A stretch of 27,379 nt of DNA from Chara braunii (GCA_003427395.1 BFEA01000284.1:1588331-1615709), one strand, 5' to 3'; shown: positions 8,910 through 18,528, numbered from the stretch's first letter. Program-made: numbers and translations. The notes: generated by a model not told the origin, from the sequence alone.

Positions 8910-10390
8910 CGTCCCAAGGACTTGCTCCCGACAGACAAACCCGATCAAGCTCCCCCCTCCGACCCCGCCCTCACCTCCATCCTCAACACGTTCAAAGAAG
9001 TTTTTCTTACCCCCAAATCGTGGTGTAACTCATACCATTGATCTGGAACCCGACCACTCTCCGTCGTGCCGCCCTCCATACCAACTCTCCGTCCCGGAAG
9101 CCGAAGAAATGAAGCGCCAACTCAATGAACTCCTTGAAAAAGGATTCATTAAGCCAAGCTGCTCCCCCTTTGGTACAAGCTGCCTTTTCATAAAGAAAGC
9201 CGGAACCTTCGAACTAAGGATGTGCACAGACTACCGCGCCTCGAATCGGATCACGATCAAGAACAAGTACCCCCTACCTCGGATCTCTGAGCTTCTTGAT
9301 CGCCTCCGTGGAGCCAAATATTTTACCAAGATTGACCTCCACAGCGGCTTCCACCAGATCCGCATCCGCGAGGAGGAGACCCACAAGACCGCATTCTGCT
9401 CTCGCTTCACACATTATGAGTTCCTCGTGATGCCTTTCGGACTCACCAACGCTGCTGCCACATTCCAATCCACCATGAATCACATCTTCCGCGACCTCCT
9501 TGCAGTCTTTGTCGTCGTCTACCTTGATGATATCCTTGTCTACATCCCCACCTTCGAGTCCCACCTTCAGCACCTTCGCCAAGTCCTCTCTATCCTCAGA
9601 GAGCAAAAATTATATGCCAAGCTCAACAAATGCACATTTGTTGCTGCAAGTGTAGAATACCTTGGCCACCTCGTCTCTGCTGAAGGTATCCGCATGGACC
9701 CCTTGAAGGTCACCGTCCTCGTTGAGTACCCCCCGCCCAAGACCCTACTCCAACTCCGCTCATTCCTCGCCCTTGCCAACTATTACCGCCCCTGCATCCG
9801 CAACTTCTCCGACATCTCTTACCCACTCCACAAACTTACACGCAAGGACGAGCCCTTCAATTGGAACGACCGCCGCCAAAACGCCTTCAACTTCCTCAAT
9901 CAAACCATCACCACGGCCCCTGTCCTCAAGATCGTCGACCCCTCTCGACACTTTTACGTTACCACTAATGCATCCGAATTCACCATTGGAGCTGTCCTAC
10001 TGCAACACTTCCCTCACGGCACCTCTGAGACCCCCTCCATCAAAGACTCCCCCACCCACCCCGAGGCTCCACCCGACAAGTACCCCATCGCCTTCACTAG
10101 CAAGAAGCTCCTTCCCACAAAGACGAACTACCCCTCCAACGAGAAGGAACTCCTCGCCGGGATCCACACCCTTAAAGTTTGGGGCCCGTACCTCGACGGG
10201 CAATACTTCACCATTCGCACCGACAACACCATAGTCTCCTCCATTCTCACCAAGAAAAACATCACGCCCCGCCAAGCCCGCTGGTTAGACTTTCTTGCCC
10301 AATTCACATTTACCATTTGCACAGCGTTGTCGATGCCCTCTCCCGACGCCCCGGCCACAAGCCCCTCGAGAAAGTCTACGCCTCCATGAC
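8910..10390 (+). pseudogene. pol: Reverse transcriptase and RNase H, nearly intact frame with active-site change
   Basis: The long frame from about 9000 to 10312 holds a full RT. It shows YQLSVPEAEEMKRQL, the LRMCTDYRASN block, KIDLHSGFHQIRI (motif A Asp codon at 9334), VMPFGLTNAAATFQ and YLDDILVY (9520-9531). The thumb/connection follows with LRSFLALANYYRP. RNase H follows, with TTNASEFTIGAVL where the first catalytic Asp is replaced by Asn (9967-9969); the Glu (NEKELLA, about 10147) and second Asp (RTDN, about 10222) remain. The end of the domain, VVDALSRR (about 10326), lies in another frame after a small deletion near 10315. The start of the RT linker (LNTFKEVF) lies in the preceding frame. 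The opening codon of the long frame is not a real start. Confidence 0.92.
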
Positions 10391-11835
10391 TTCTCCACCG
10401 TTTACAACAAGCTTCGTGACCTCGACCCTGTCCCCGACTACTGCCTCCACGACAATCTTCTCTACATCGACACCAAAGGCACTCGCCGACTTTGCATCCC
10501 CGACGCACGCGGTCTCCGTACCCAACTCTTGGCAGAGAACCACGACGCCAAGACTTCGGGACATCTCGGGTTCCAAAAAATCTTTGAGACCATCTCCCGC
10601 TACTTCCACTAACATTCCCTACTCGCTGACGCCAAAGCTTACATTCGCTCACGCCCCACATGCCAAGCCGTCAACCATTCGAACCAGGCCAAACCCGGCA
10701 AGTTACAGTCATTGTCAATTCCCACTCACCGGTGGCAGTCCATCTCTATGGACTTCGTGTGCGGTCTACCCAAAACCGATCGTGGTCATGCTGCATTTAT
10801 GTCATCGTCTGTCGCTTGACTAAACGCGCACACTTCATCCCTTGCACTACTTCGCACAACGCCAAGACGTCGCCACTCTTTTTTTTTCTCACGTTGCACG
10901 CCATCACGTCCTCCCCGAGAACATCATCAATGACTGTGATCCCCGCTTCCTCTCACAATTCTGGAAACACATCTTCAAAGCATATGGAACCACACTCAAG
11001 TATAGCACTGCATTTCACCCCCAAACTGATGGACAAACCGAGAAGATGAACGATACTCTCCAAAGAATCCTGCGGAAGTATTGTCATCCACACCAACACA
11101 ACTGGGACCAGTTGCTCACAGCCGCCGAGATCGCCTACAACAACGTCGTCTGTCCCTCCACTGATATGTCCCCATTCTACCTCCACCTTGGCTACCATCA
11201 TCGCTTGCCCTCTGACTTTTTGCTTCCTTCGGAACTTAATCCCTCCACCCCCCTGCCCTTCTCTCAATGAATGGGTAGCAACATTGAACAGACTCCTCCG
11301 AAAAAAAAACGAAGCCCTTGAACGAACACAAGAACAACAAGCCAACACGACCAACAAACACAAACGTGACGTAACATTCAAAGTAGGGGACAAAGTCTGG
11401 CTGTTCGTCAAACGCTTTGAACCCGAACATGACTTGTCCAAGAAACTCTCGAACAAGTGGCTCGGACCCTTCCCCATCATTGAACAAACCTCCCCTATCA
11501 ACTACAAACTCCAACTCCCCCTTGACATGAGTGGTGTCCACCCTGTCTTCCACATAGAACACCTAAAAGAATACCATGAATCCCCACCCCAATTCGCTGA
11601 CCGCCCATATCCTAGACCTCCACCAATCATGTTACCCACAGGCCCTGAATTCGTCGTCGAAGCCATCATAGGGCAAAGAATTGCTCTGGTATCTGACCTC
11701 CCCGAACCAATCACAGAATACAAAGTTAAATGGACAGGATACCCTGACGAAGAATCCACATGGGAACCTCTTGCTAACCTTACAAATGCCATGAAACTTG
11801 TTCGTGCCTATGATTGCGCCCATCCTATATCCTAG
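10385..11835 (+). pseudogene. Integrase with GPY/F module and C-terminal chromodomain, broken
   Basis: Integrase inserts the cDNA, and the chromodomain can steer insertion to marked chromatin. The zinc-binding part keeps two His (10541-10543, 10562-10564) but only one Cys (10661-10663); the partner reads Arg (SRPTC). A TAA at 10610-10612 lies inside it. Catalytic Asp 1 is in MDFVCGLP (10751-10753), Asp 2 in NDCDPRF (10932-10934) and Glu in GQTEKMN (11040-11042), preserving the D-35-E spacing. Frame changes lie near 10800-10850 and at 11268. The last frame (about 11265-11835) carries KWLGPFPIIE (GPY/F) and then a chromodomain (about 11654-11816) with EYKVKWTGY and ESTWEPLANL, including the aromatic residues expected of a methyl-lysine cage. 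It ends at TAG 11833-11835. Confidence 0.9.
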
Positions 11836-12050
11836 CTACCCACTATGCCTAAACCCTGCCTAAACCCTGCCTCCCTACACTACACACATCCCCTGTACCA
11901 AGCAAAACCCTTGCCCATTGACCTCCCTCTGTCTGGTCCGCTCTTGCCTCTGTCTCGCCCCGTTCTCCCATCTGTCCTCTGCCACATCTATGTCCCTCTT
12001 GTCCAAGTCCTACATGTGGCCCCTGCGCGTCGCCCGCGATAACGGATCTA

Positions 12051-12308
12051 ATGGCAAGCGCACGAGGACGATGGCATGCTGCAGCTCAGTACGAGGAGTT
12101 AAGACAGTTGGTTGGCCGCCATGTTGTTCCCTTTGGCCGGCACCTTAGACTCGCGGACTTCTGGAGCAGCACTCCTGACATGGACATTAAGATCAGTCCG
12201 CGACCTGCTATCCGGATCAGACCTCATCATCAGATTGTGTACTGGAGGCAACCTGCTACTGGGACAATCAAGCTGAAGCCCTCCCCATCTACATCACAAA
12301 ACTGCTGA
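12051..12308 (+). CDS. Small ORF (85 codons) between chromodomain and 3' minisatellite, unidentified
   Basis: The frame starts at a true ATG and ends at TGA 12306-12308. The product is basic, with several His and Arg residues and aromatic pairs such as FW and YW. I do not recognise a family. It sits in what should be the 3' untranslated part of the chromovirus. It could be chance, a remnant of the 3' region, or a captured fragment. There is no other copy in the window to test conservation. Confidence 0.2.
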   Translation: MASARGRWHAAAQYEELRQLVGRHVVPFGRHLRLADFWSSTPDMDIKISPRPAIRIRPHHQIVYWRQPATGTIKLKPSPSTSQNC

Positions 12309-12491
12309 AGACTGCTTCCTCACCGCCACTTCTACGACACCCTCCAAGACCTTCCTCAAGACATTTTTTTCGCATTTGACACATTGTTACAGACCTGAGG
12401 CATTGTTTTCCCAGACCCCTCAGACACCCCAGCACTTGAGCATTGAACAAACAATTTTTATTTATTTTTTCTCAAACCCGACAACCTATGA

Positions 12492-12775
12492 CCTTGCAGA
12501 ACACCAATAGGACTGACCTGTTACTTGTAGAACCTCAATAGGATTACCCTATTACCTGAGCATTGCTACCCTCACCATTGTAGAACCTCAATAGGATTAC
12601 ACTGTTACTTGAGCATTGATTCCCTCATCCCTGTAGAACCTCAATAGGATTACCCTGTTACTTGAGCATTGATTCCCTCACTCCTATAGAACCTCAATAG
12701 GATTACCCTTTACTTGAGCATCGATTCCCTCATCCTTGTAGAACCTCTGTAGGATTACCCTGCTACTTGCATTAC
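12492..12775 (+). repeat. 53-bp minisatellite, about five copies
   Basis: Units start at 12527, 12580, 12633, 12686 and 12738 (steps of 53, 53, 53 and 52 bp), with a partial, more diverged unit at 12492. Core features of each unit are TAGAACCTCAATAGGATTAC, then a TACTTGAGCATTGATT block and CCCTCATCC. It lies between the chromodomain stop and the polypurine tract. Confidence 0.95.
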
Positions 12776-12860
12776 TCCCCCTTTCCTTTTCTGACCAGTG
12801 ATCGGTCCCGCCCCGTCACAGTTGTTCATTGGGTCTTTGGCAGCCAGGGCGTTGCCTTCG

Positions 12861-12875
12861 AGAGGGAGGGGATAG
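12861..12875 (+). promoter_or_regulatory. Candidate polypurine tract
   Basis: AGAGGGAGGGGATAG is directly followed by TGTTACGG. A purine run abutting a TG start is the expected plus-strand priming site next to a 3' LTR. It is inferred from position and composition only. Confidence 0.6.
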
Positions 12876-13352
12876 TGTTACGGACTCAGCCAGGGCTCAA
12901 TTCCTGGTCCGCAGGTTACCACCCNCCGGGCTGCTATTTTATTTTCGAGTCTCTGATCTCCAGTTCCTGACTGCTGGCGCCCTCTGCAATTGGCGCCCAT
13001 TCTCAAACCCCTCCTCTGGCACTTTCGGATTTCGATACTTGGCGCCATCCGGCATTCAGGCGCCCAGGCTCAGACCTTTGATTTTNAGTTCAGCCCCGAG
13101 GCAAATTGCACTTCTTCCCTCGGGACTCAACTTGAGTCCGGTACTTAAGACCGGAATCAGCTGAGTTCGGACATTCAGTTTTCAGCCTCAGCACTTGTGC
13201 TTGAGTGTAACTTGCTGCGACNTAGTGTTCGGAATCCAAGATTGCGACTTTGCCACTGTGTGTCTGCGTCCATCAAGTCGTGTCGAGTCTGCGTCGAGTT
13301 GAATGAGCGTGTGTGTGTGCTCTCCCTCTCCCTNTCTCAGTCCCCCTGCGCA
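12876..13352 (+). mobile_element. LTR-like segment (family 3), right end undefined
   Basis: Starts TGTTACGGACTCAGCC after the polypurine tract. It contains several GGCGCC palindromes (about 12975-13070), a CCAGGGCTCAATTCCTGG palindrome-like block near its start, and a GT/CT-rich end. The CCAGGGCTC block resembles one near the start of the family 2 LTR at about 18567. No second copy exists in the window, so the right border is a guess. It is set where gag-like coding from another element begins. Confidence 0.45.
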
Positions 13353-13440
13353 TTTAAAGGACAGCCAAATGAAGATCTAGAGAACTGGCTGCAGGACATC
13401 GAGTTTCAGCTGTTTTATTACTACCAGCTCCATGAACTCT
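13353..13440 (+). pseudogene. gag fragment of another Ty3/gypsy-type element
   Basis: The frame encodes FKGQPNEDLENWLQDIEF and then QLFYYYQLHE, about 29 residues. The F-x-G-x-x-x-EDLE-x-W pattern with a following aromatic helix is typical of the start of retrotransposon capsid domains. It ends in a T-rich run with no further recognisable gag. It is a short relic, truncated on both sides, and belongs to an element other than the chromovirus upstream because the latter has its own distinct gag. Confidence 0.5.
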
Positions 13441-13647
13441 ACAGAATACTCTCTTTTTTTCTTTTTTTTTCCAGAAAATAGTCTGTTTTCTACTCATATG
13501 GGGAACAGCTGTCTTTTTTATTACCCTATTTTTCTTTTCTCAATTTCCGTACTTTTTCCTTCACACTACCCTACTCACACATGTATCCCTTCAGGCTGAG
13601 GATAACTGAAAACAACAAATGCAAATCATGCACCCTCAGGGCGCATT
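13441..13647. other. T-rich gene-free spacer
   Basis: Short T runs and mixed sequence. No feature recognised. Confidence 0.4.
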
Positions 13648-14508
13648 GTGGGTGAGATGCCTGCAGACCCTTTCGCCAGGCAAAAGATAGCGCAACACGT
13701 GATGCAGTCACACATACACACACAGGCCCTTTGGGAAGATGTACTGGAAGAAGCAGGGCATCATGTTCTCCCTCTCCCCGACTTCAGTTCACCAAGACTG
13801 CGAGCACCCACATTGAAGAAGATTACGGCGTCAAGGGTGATAACAAAGAAGAAGAGGAAAGCAGAGGCTGACACAACCCTTGTGACTGTGTTGTCCCACT
13901 GCCAACGCATGCAGAAAAGTCCAGGAGGTGGAACGCTTTATGTGCATGCACGCTGCCATCGAGGCTGGTGAACATGTGCAGGAGATCAGCGAGGAGAAAC
14001 AGGTCATTCTGCTCGATACCGGGGTCAACGAGATGGTAGCGAAGACCATGGTGGACAACAACTCAGAATTCTCTCTCCCAGACGGCCATTCGCAGCAGAC
14101 TGCACNTAGGCATGAAGGGGCTAGGCCTTCCAACGCCATAGGGGACATTGCAAACGATTATGTGATCTGTAGCTCTCAATTTGTAAGACATCCCCGTGNC
14201 GTTTGATGAAGGAGGCAGAGTGAGACATCATTTCTTTCTACATCCGGGATCACCTCCAGGCAGTTCTGGCTGCATACCGCATCATTTCCAATCCCTTTTG
14301 ATGATTTGTGATTAGGGAAGGTAGACATCCCTGTCTGATCACAAATTTCTCTGCTCCATGTATGTGCGATTTCAGTGCTTCAGCAACCTTAACTGTGATG
14401 GCATCCAATCAATCACGGATTTGTAAAAAGGTCATGGAATTGCACGAAAAANCCTTCGGGCTACAACATGCATGGGTATTGCGGGTCCTCACACTGGCCA
14501 ATGATTAG
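13648..14508 (+). pseudogene. Broken coding region of unknown family (about 285 codons)
   Basis: Three consecutive frames give continuous, balanced protein-like sequence. Frame 1 (13648 to about 13890) has a helical stretch with KIAQHVMQSHIHTQALWEDV and then a basic cluster, TKKKRKAEAD, resembling a nuclear localisation signal. Frame 2 (about 13890-14206) has QVILLDTGVNEMVAKTMVDN and AIGDIANDYVICSSQFV. Frame 1 (about 14224-14508) has SFYIRDHLQAVLAAYRI, two adjacent TGA codons (14299-14304), then FVIREGRHPCLITNFSAPCM and KKVMELHEK. Frame changes lie near 13890 and near the ambiguous base at 14199. The LLDTG string recalls an aspartic protease active site, but the rest does not fit a retropepsin and I do not claim it. 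It may be a transposon-borne or multicopy gene relic. Confidence 0.4.
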
Positions 14509-15041
14509 AACGGCTTCGTCCCTTCAGGAAAATGGCGAGATCAGGGGCCGGACTATCGGAATAGTTGAGTACTACAGCAGATCGATTAGGCCGATGGTCC
14601 ATCTGTTTTCCTGGCCTCTCCATACTCCAACCTAATTTCAGTTTCAAAGCACCCTAGTCATGGTGGGGGGAAGGGGAGGTGGGAAAGCAGACAGCTGCAT
14701 GGCGGAAAGGGGAGGTGGTGAAGCTTGTAGCCAGAGCCCATTACATAATCGGGATCATTTCTGCAGCTCATGTTCCACCAGCATATTATAACATCACGAC
14801 AGGACTTGGCAGTTGGAACCCTTCTAAAATTCCACAAAACGAGCCGCAGGCTCAAAGACTGAGGGTTCAATCAATGCCAAGGGCCTGCTTTGAGCCAGGC
14901 CCCCCAGCCTTCCCTCCTGATCACCTTCCTTACCTCCTTGCATGCTCTTCACACCACTGCTAACTATTCTTCTTCTCCTATCGTCCCACCTTACTATATA
15001 TCCTCCTACTTTCTCAACTCAAACCGCGCATTACTTTGTGT
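14509..15041. other. Gene-free or unrecognised
   Basis: Includes a purine-rich stretch with two near copies of GAAGGGGAGGTGG (about 14668 and 14705). Open frames here are short and lack recognisable motifs. Confidence 0.4.
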
Positions 15042-15157
15042 TGGTTTAACCGCCATGGGTATGGTTAAACCACCAGTACTCCTTGTGCTGCTGTGGGTAC
15101 CATAATACCATGTGAACTCTTGGGCCTGAGTTTTCATCAGTTTATGGTGGTTTAACC
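15042..15157. repeat. Inverted-repeat cluster of GGTTTAACC motifs; 95-bp MITE-like unit
   Basis: TGGTTTAACC at 15042-15051 pairs with GGTTAAACCA at 15063-15072. GGTTAAACCACC at 15063-15074 is also the exact reverse complement of GGTGGTTTAACC at 15146-15157, bounding a 95-bp unit with 12-bp terminal inverted repeats. The arm TTAAACCACCAGTAC matches 1627-1641 at 14 of 15 bases. Confidence 0.65.
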
Positions 15158-15732
15158 TCAAATTACTTTATTTGTAAGCCTGATCAATTTCCCGTTCCAC
15201 ACAACTCCCAGGGACTGACAAGCTTGGCTTGTCTGACCTGCAGTACTTAACAAATGTGAAACAGTAAGTAAGGGACTATGAGAAACCCCTTTCTTCTCTG
15301 TACGTGCCAAAGATTCTTTACGCACGGCTGCTCAGCAAACGAGCTCTCTTTAAGTTGCAGACGCTTGGTTCGCAGTATGCACGAAAAGAACTGCAAGGAA
15401 GAGGTCTATGCGTAACCTCACAGGAGATGAGCGCACGAAAGATCTGCCCACTTAGTGCACCCATTTTGTAGGAAGAGGGCTCACTATAGGAAAAGCACTT
15501 TGAAGTACTTGGAATTGATGGATTACACATATCAAGATTGCCCAATGCAACTCTACCAGGGTAAAGACAGGGTTTAGAAAGTGAGAGTACTTCTCAGAAG
15601 AGAGCAAAGAAGAACAGCATCAACCACAAGTCAAGTCCTCCTTACGTGCCGGGAAGAGCGAAAGGGGCACCGTTGAAGACTTGTTCAAGGGGAAAAAAAT
15701 GTCATCTACTGTTCAGTGGCTCTTCTAACAAT
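15158..15732. other. Gene-free or unrecognised
   Basis: Mixed sequence with no repeat or coding signal that I can support. Confidence 0.4.
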
Positions 15733-16218
15733 TCAAAATCTGGAGNAGCAAAAGAGAGGGAAACAGGAAGAGAACAATAAAAAAAAAAGAGCCAGATCCG
15801 ATGTATCGAGTCTATCTGAGTTATTGTGCAGAACTATCGAGATGAAGAAAGTGGTGGGCGTAAGCGTGCAACAGGTGACGTGGAGATAGTGAACGAGAAG
15901 GTAAGTAGGACAAGATAGAGAAACACATGAGCACGGAGTGGTCATGCATGGGGAGTGCCATACCTGAGTTGTTTGGACTGAGGAGGAGGAGGAGGAGGAT
16001 TCAGCTCTCACTTGTCGCAAAGACAATGCCTCCATCTGTATGGCTGGCATCTCTCTCATCGCAGCTATGCGCAGCACTACAATGCACAATTTAAGAGTTT
16101 TCAATTTCCTCATATGGTTCAATGCAGCAACAATCGCAACATCCGCAGCCAAAACACTGATTGCCCAGTATGCCGCTACCAGNTAGTTAGCCGATCCACC
16201 ACTCCCGAAGCGATGCAT
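15733..16218 (-). CDS. Hypothetical ORF (161 codons), possible first exon or relic
   Basis: On the minus strand an ATG at 16218 opens a frame with a hydrophobic Ala-rich segment (residues 13-33), a Met/Leu/Arg-rich helical part with REMPAIQMEALSLRQ, and a run of eight Ser after RAES. After the codons for QTTQ, about 15969 on the + strand, the sequence reads CAG/GTATGG, a plausible splice donor. Beyond it the frame becomes Cys/Ser/Thr-rich and loses protein-like character, so the real exon may end there. One N falls inside (16183). No family recognised. The Ser run comes from a GGA repeat and could inflate the frame by chance. Confidence 0.25.
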   Translation of the reverse strand: MHRFGSGGSANXLVAAYWAISVLAADVAIVAALNHMRKLKTLKLCIVVLRIAAMREMPAIQMEALSLRQVRAESSSSSSSVQTTQVWHSPCMTTPCSCVSLSCPTYLLVHYLHVTCCTLTPTTFFISIVLHNNSDRLDTSDLALFFLLFSSCFPLFCXSRF

Positions 16219-16843
16219 TCAATCTTATTTGCCCCTGCGTTCGATGACGTAGCCGGATTTGGTTGTTAAACCTTCGCTCTGTGCACTGTCAGGTTTTGTT
16301 TTTGTTTGTTGATAGTGTTAGTGGCATAGAGTTCGCAGGGATATGAAATTGCATTGTCCACATACACATATAGTTTTGATTTTTCTCTGATCTGGTGAAG
16401 TGCACTCTACTTAAGCTCCTTGCTTGTCATGCCACCGGGCCTTTGCCAGTAAAAGGCTGGTCCATCTCGATATATTTCCCTCTCCCAGAGTGCCATGGTA
16501 ATCAAGTAGCAGAATTAGTGAAAAATCTTTCAGAAGCGGGTGCTTTAGATTNNTTTATTATTGTGGCAGCCACTGCATCAGATCCTGCTCCTCTTCAATT
16601 TCTTGCTCCTAGGATGTGGCGGCGCTTGTGGATTCGAGTCCCACTAGCAGTACACTAGAAACGAAGAGCGATATGTATGGTTGAGGCCTTATTTTAACTT
16701 TTCCGGCACTAGCACAACTGATTTGGTCCCCTATCACACTGAGGGCTCTATTCTGCTTGCTTCCACCTCGTAGTTGTTATTTTCATGACATTTGAGAGTT
16801 TATTTTTCAGTCCTCTAACTTCTTTTGGCAGTATCCTCCGCAC
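16219..16843. other. Gene-free or unrecognised
   Basis: Mixed sequence, with a two-N gap at 16552-16553. A GGATTCGAGTCCCAC string at about 16628 resembles a tRNA T-arm, but no fitting acceptor, D or anticodon arms surround it. Confidence 0.4.
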
Positions 16844-16985
16844 TTCTGAAATGTTGAGCATTCAAAGGGCCCACATCGTACTCCTCATTGAGAGTACATT
16901 AGTTTTCTGAAATGTTGAGCATTCAAAAAAAGGGCCCACATCATACTCATTGGATTCAGTCTCCTTATGGAAAGGCCCCCAGCAG
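16844..16985 (+). repeat. 71-bp tandem duplication
   Basis: TTCTGAAATGTTGAGCATTC followed by an A run and GGGCCCACATC occurs at 16844 and again at 16915. The second copy has a longer A run and diverges toward its end. Confidence 0.85.
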
Positions 16986-18344
16986 GAAATCAGCAAGGGG
17001 CGTATTTAGTAACACATACATTCATCGAATTCTGGGTGAGACACGAGCAGGCCCGCAATATATGTTCTGGGTTCGAATTCAGGCCTGTGTTCCAGCAGTT
17101 TGGGTCACTACTACTTACTAAGGTAGCTCTCTCTTCTTTTTGTTTTCCTTTTCTTACGCGCAGTGGCCCTCAAGGCCTTGTTCCACTAGTCACCACTTGC
17201 ACAAAAGACAAAACATATGGCGGCGTATGGTTCCATGTTCTAGCAGAAAAATCAGTCTAATTTTGCACATTTTGGTGAGTAGTGGAGCGCAGCCCTGTTA
17301 GGACCTGCCAAACACGGACTGAGACACACAGCTGATTTCTGAGGTTTACCAATGGAATGTATGCCTTGCTGAGTTTCCCACTTGTTGCTGAGTTTTCTGA
17401 GTGTGTGCGTGCTTGCTGGTCTACATGCCTGTCTGAGTGTTCGTCGGTTTGAGTCTGTGTGTGTGACCCACAAAGGGTACATGTCCGTAGGGAAGGCCCA
17501 AAGGGCCGGTACGTACCTGTGGCCATGTCATTGAGGGTTGCAGCAGGGAAAACACTCAAGTGGCGGGGAAAGAGGCCCGCGACACTTGGAGCAGCGGGAA
17601 AACACTCAAACAGCAGGTAGGCCGGTACCACACCAGGAAGAGGTATTTGAGGCCGAGCAGAAGAAGACACAGCTGGCATTTTTAAGGCCCAGTAGTTGTA
17701 GGCTACGTCTAGGCTGGTACCAGTCCAACCTGTCTGAGTCTAGGGCCTGTACGGGCAATATCAGAGTCTGCAATGATGTTTCTCTCCTAATGGGAGGAGG
17801 TACCGGTTGCTTGGAGGCTGTGCGGCCTAGGAAGTCACTCGCCAAGAGGCAAGCAGGCCGCTATATCTCCAGGAGGAGCGAAGTGCTCCTCCTCATTCTT
17901 CGGTGTGCAAGTTTGGCGACACACTGCTTGGAGCGCTGCTGGGGAGGACAGAGCGCCCAGCTCTCCACCGCNGCTANGGTGGAGCACGGACTGGAGGAGG
18001 AGGGAGACGAGAACTAGGAAGAGGGAGAGCGCCAGAGGTACTTACCTGGCTATAGAGGATGCCATCTTCATCACCTTGGCTGATGCTGCATCTGAAAGGC
18101 CCAGCTGGGGTAGAGCTGCACCAAGAAGCTTCAAGGCAGAGTCAGGCGTGGCGGCCTGAGCAGGACCAGCCATAGCTGCTTTGTGTTGTCCTTTGCACAC
18201 CACGGCAAGGCCCTGGTAGTCCGCCCCGGCCTTTTAGGAGGAAGGAAGAAGGGTGGCCATGCCTATGGTGGACCTCATGTGATACCTGCAGTAGAAGAGG
18301 GACTCNGACATTGATTCTAGTTCAGCCATTCAACATTATTATTA
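16986..18344. other. Gene-free stretch with short repeats and a hairpin
   Basis: GCAGCRGGGAAAACACTCAA occurs twice (about 17540 and 17590). A perfect 9-bp hairpin, AGGAGGAGC/GCTCCTCCT with loop GAAGT, lies at about 17871-17893. Open frames (for example 17538-18017) have no recognisable domain and contain repeat-derived sequence. An ATT microsatellite is at about 18335-18353. Confidence 0.45.
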
Positions 18345-18528
18345 TTATTATTTATTGTTTGAATACGAGGGGAGGAGAAAAAAGGAGAGCGGTTGGTGAA
18401 GAAGAAGGGAATTATCATTGGTCTTTGCTGGTGTACATCATCTTCTTCTTCTTTCTTTCATCTTCTTCTTTCTTTCATCTTCTTCTTCCCTCTCTTCTGT
18501 CAAGTTCATTCATTTCTTTGGACGGCAT
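18345..18528 (+). mobile_element. LTR of family 1, copy B, left part
   Basis: Matches about 1300-1487 of copy A: TTGTTTGAATA, GAGGGGAGGAG, the GGTGTACATCATC block, the pyrimidine tract, AAGTTCATTCATTTC and GGACGGCAT. The start of copy A with the GTCCGG array is not present; an ATT microsatellite is found in its place. The copy is cut at GCAT (18525-18528) by the family 2 LTR. Confidence 0.8.

Larger units (their letters stand above)
6083..12875 (+). mobile_element. Decayed Ty3/gypsy chromovirus-type retrotransposon internal region
   Basis: Domains occur in standard Ty3/gypsy order: gag with zinc knuckle, aspartic protease, reverse transcriptase, RNase H, integrase, GPY/F module and chromodomain. 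A polypurine tract (AGAGGGAGGGGA, 12861-12872) then sits next to TGTTACGG at 12876. The chromodomain places it among chromoviruses by established classification. The copy is dead: it has in-frame stops at 6422-6424, 8086-8088, 8907-8909 and 10610-10612, and frame changes near 6965, 7400, 7990, 8200, 8690, 9000, 10315, 10850 and 11270. Codons favour third-position C and the + strand is G-poor. No matching LTR pair is present in the window, so termini and insertion age cannot be measured here. Confidence 0.9.

Noticed and set aside
13986-14060. LLDTG in the unknown pseudogene read as a retropepsin
   Set aside because: No ILG-type C-terminal block follows and the surrounding sequence does not resemble retropepsins.
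16626-16642. tRNA-like T-arm (GGATTCGAGTCCCAC)
   Set aside because: No matching acceptor, D or anticodon arms at the right distances; the stem has a mismatch.
17066-17084. Second tRNA-like string, GGGTTCGAATTC
   Set aside because: No cloverleaf can be drawn around it.
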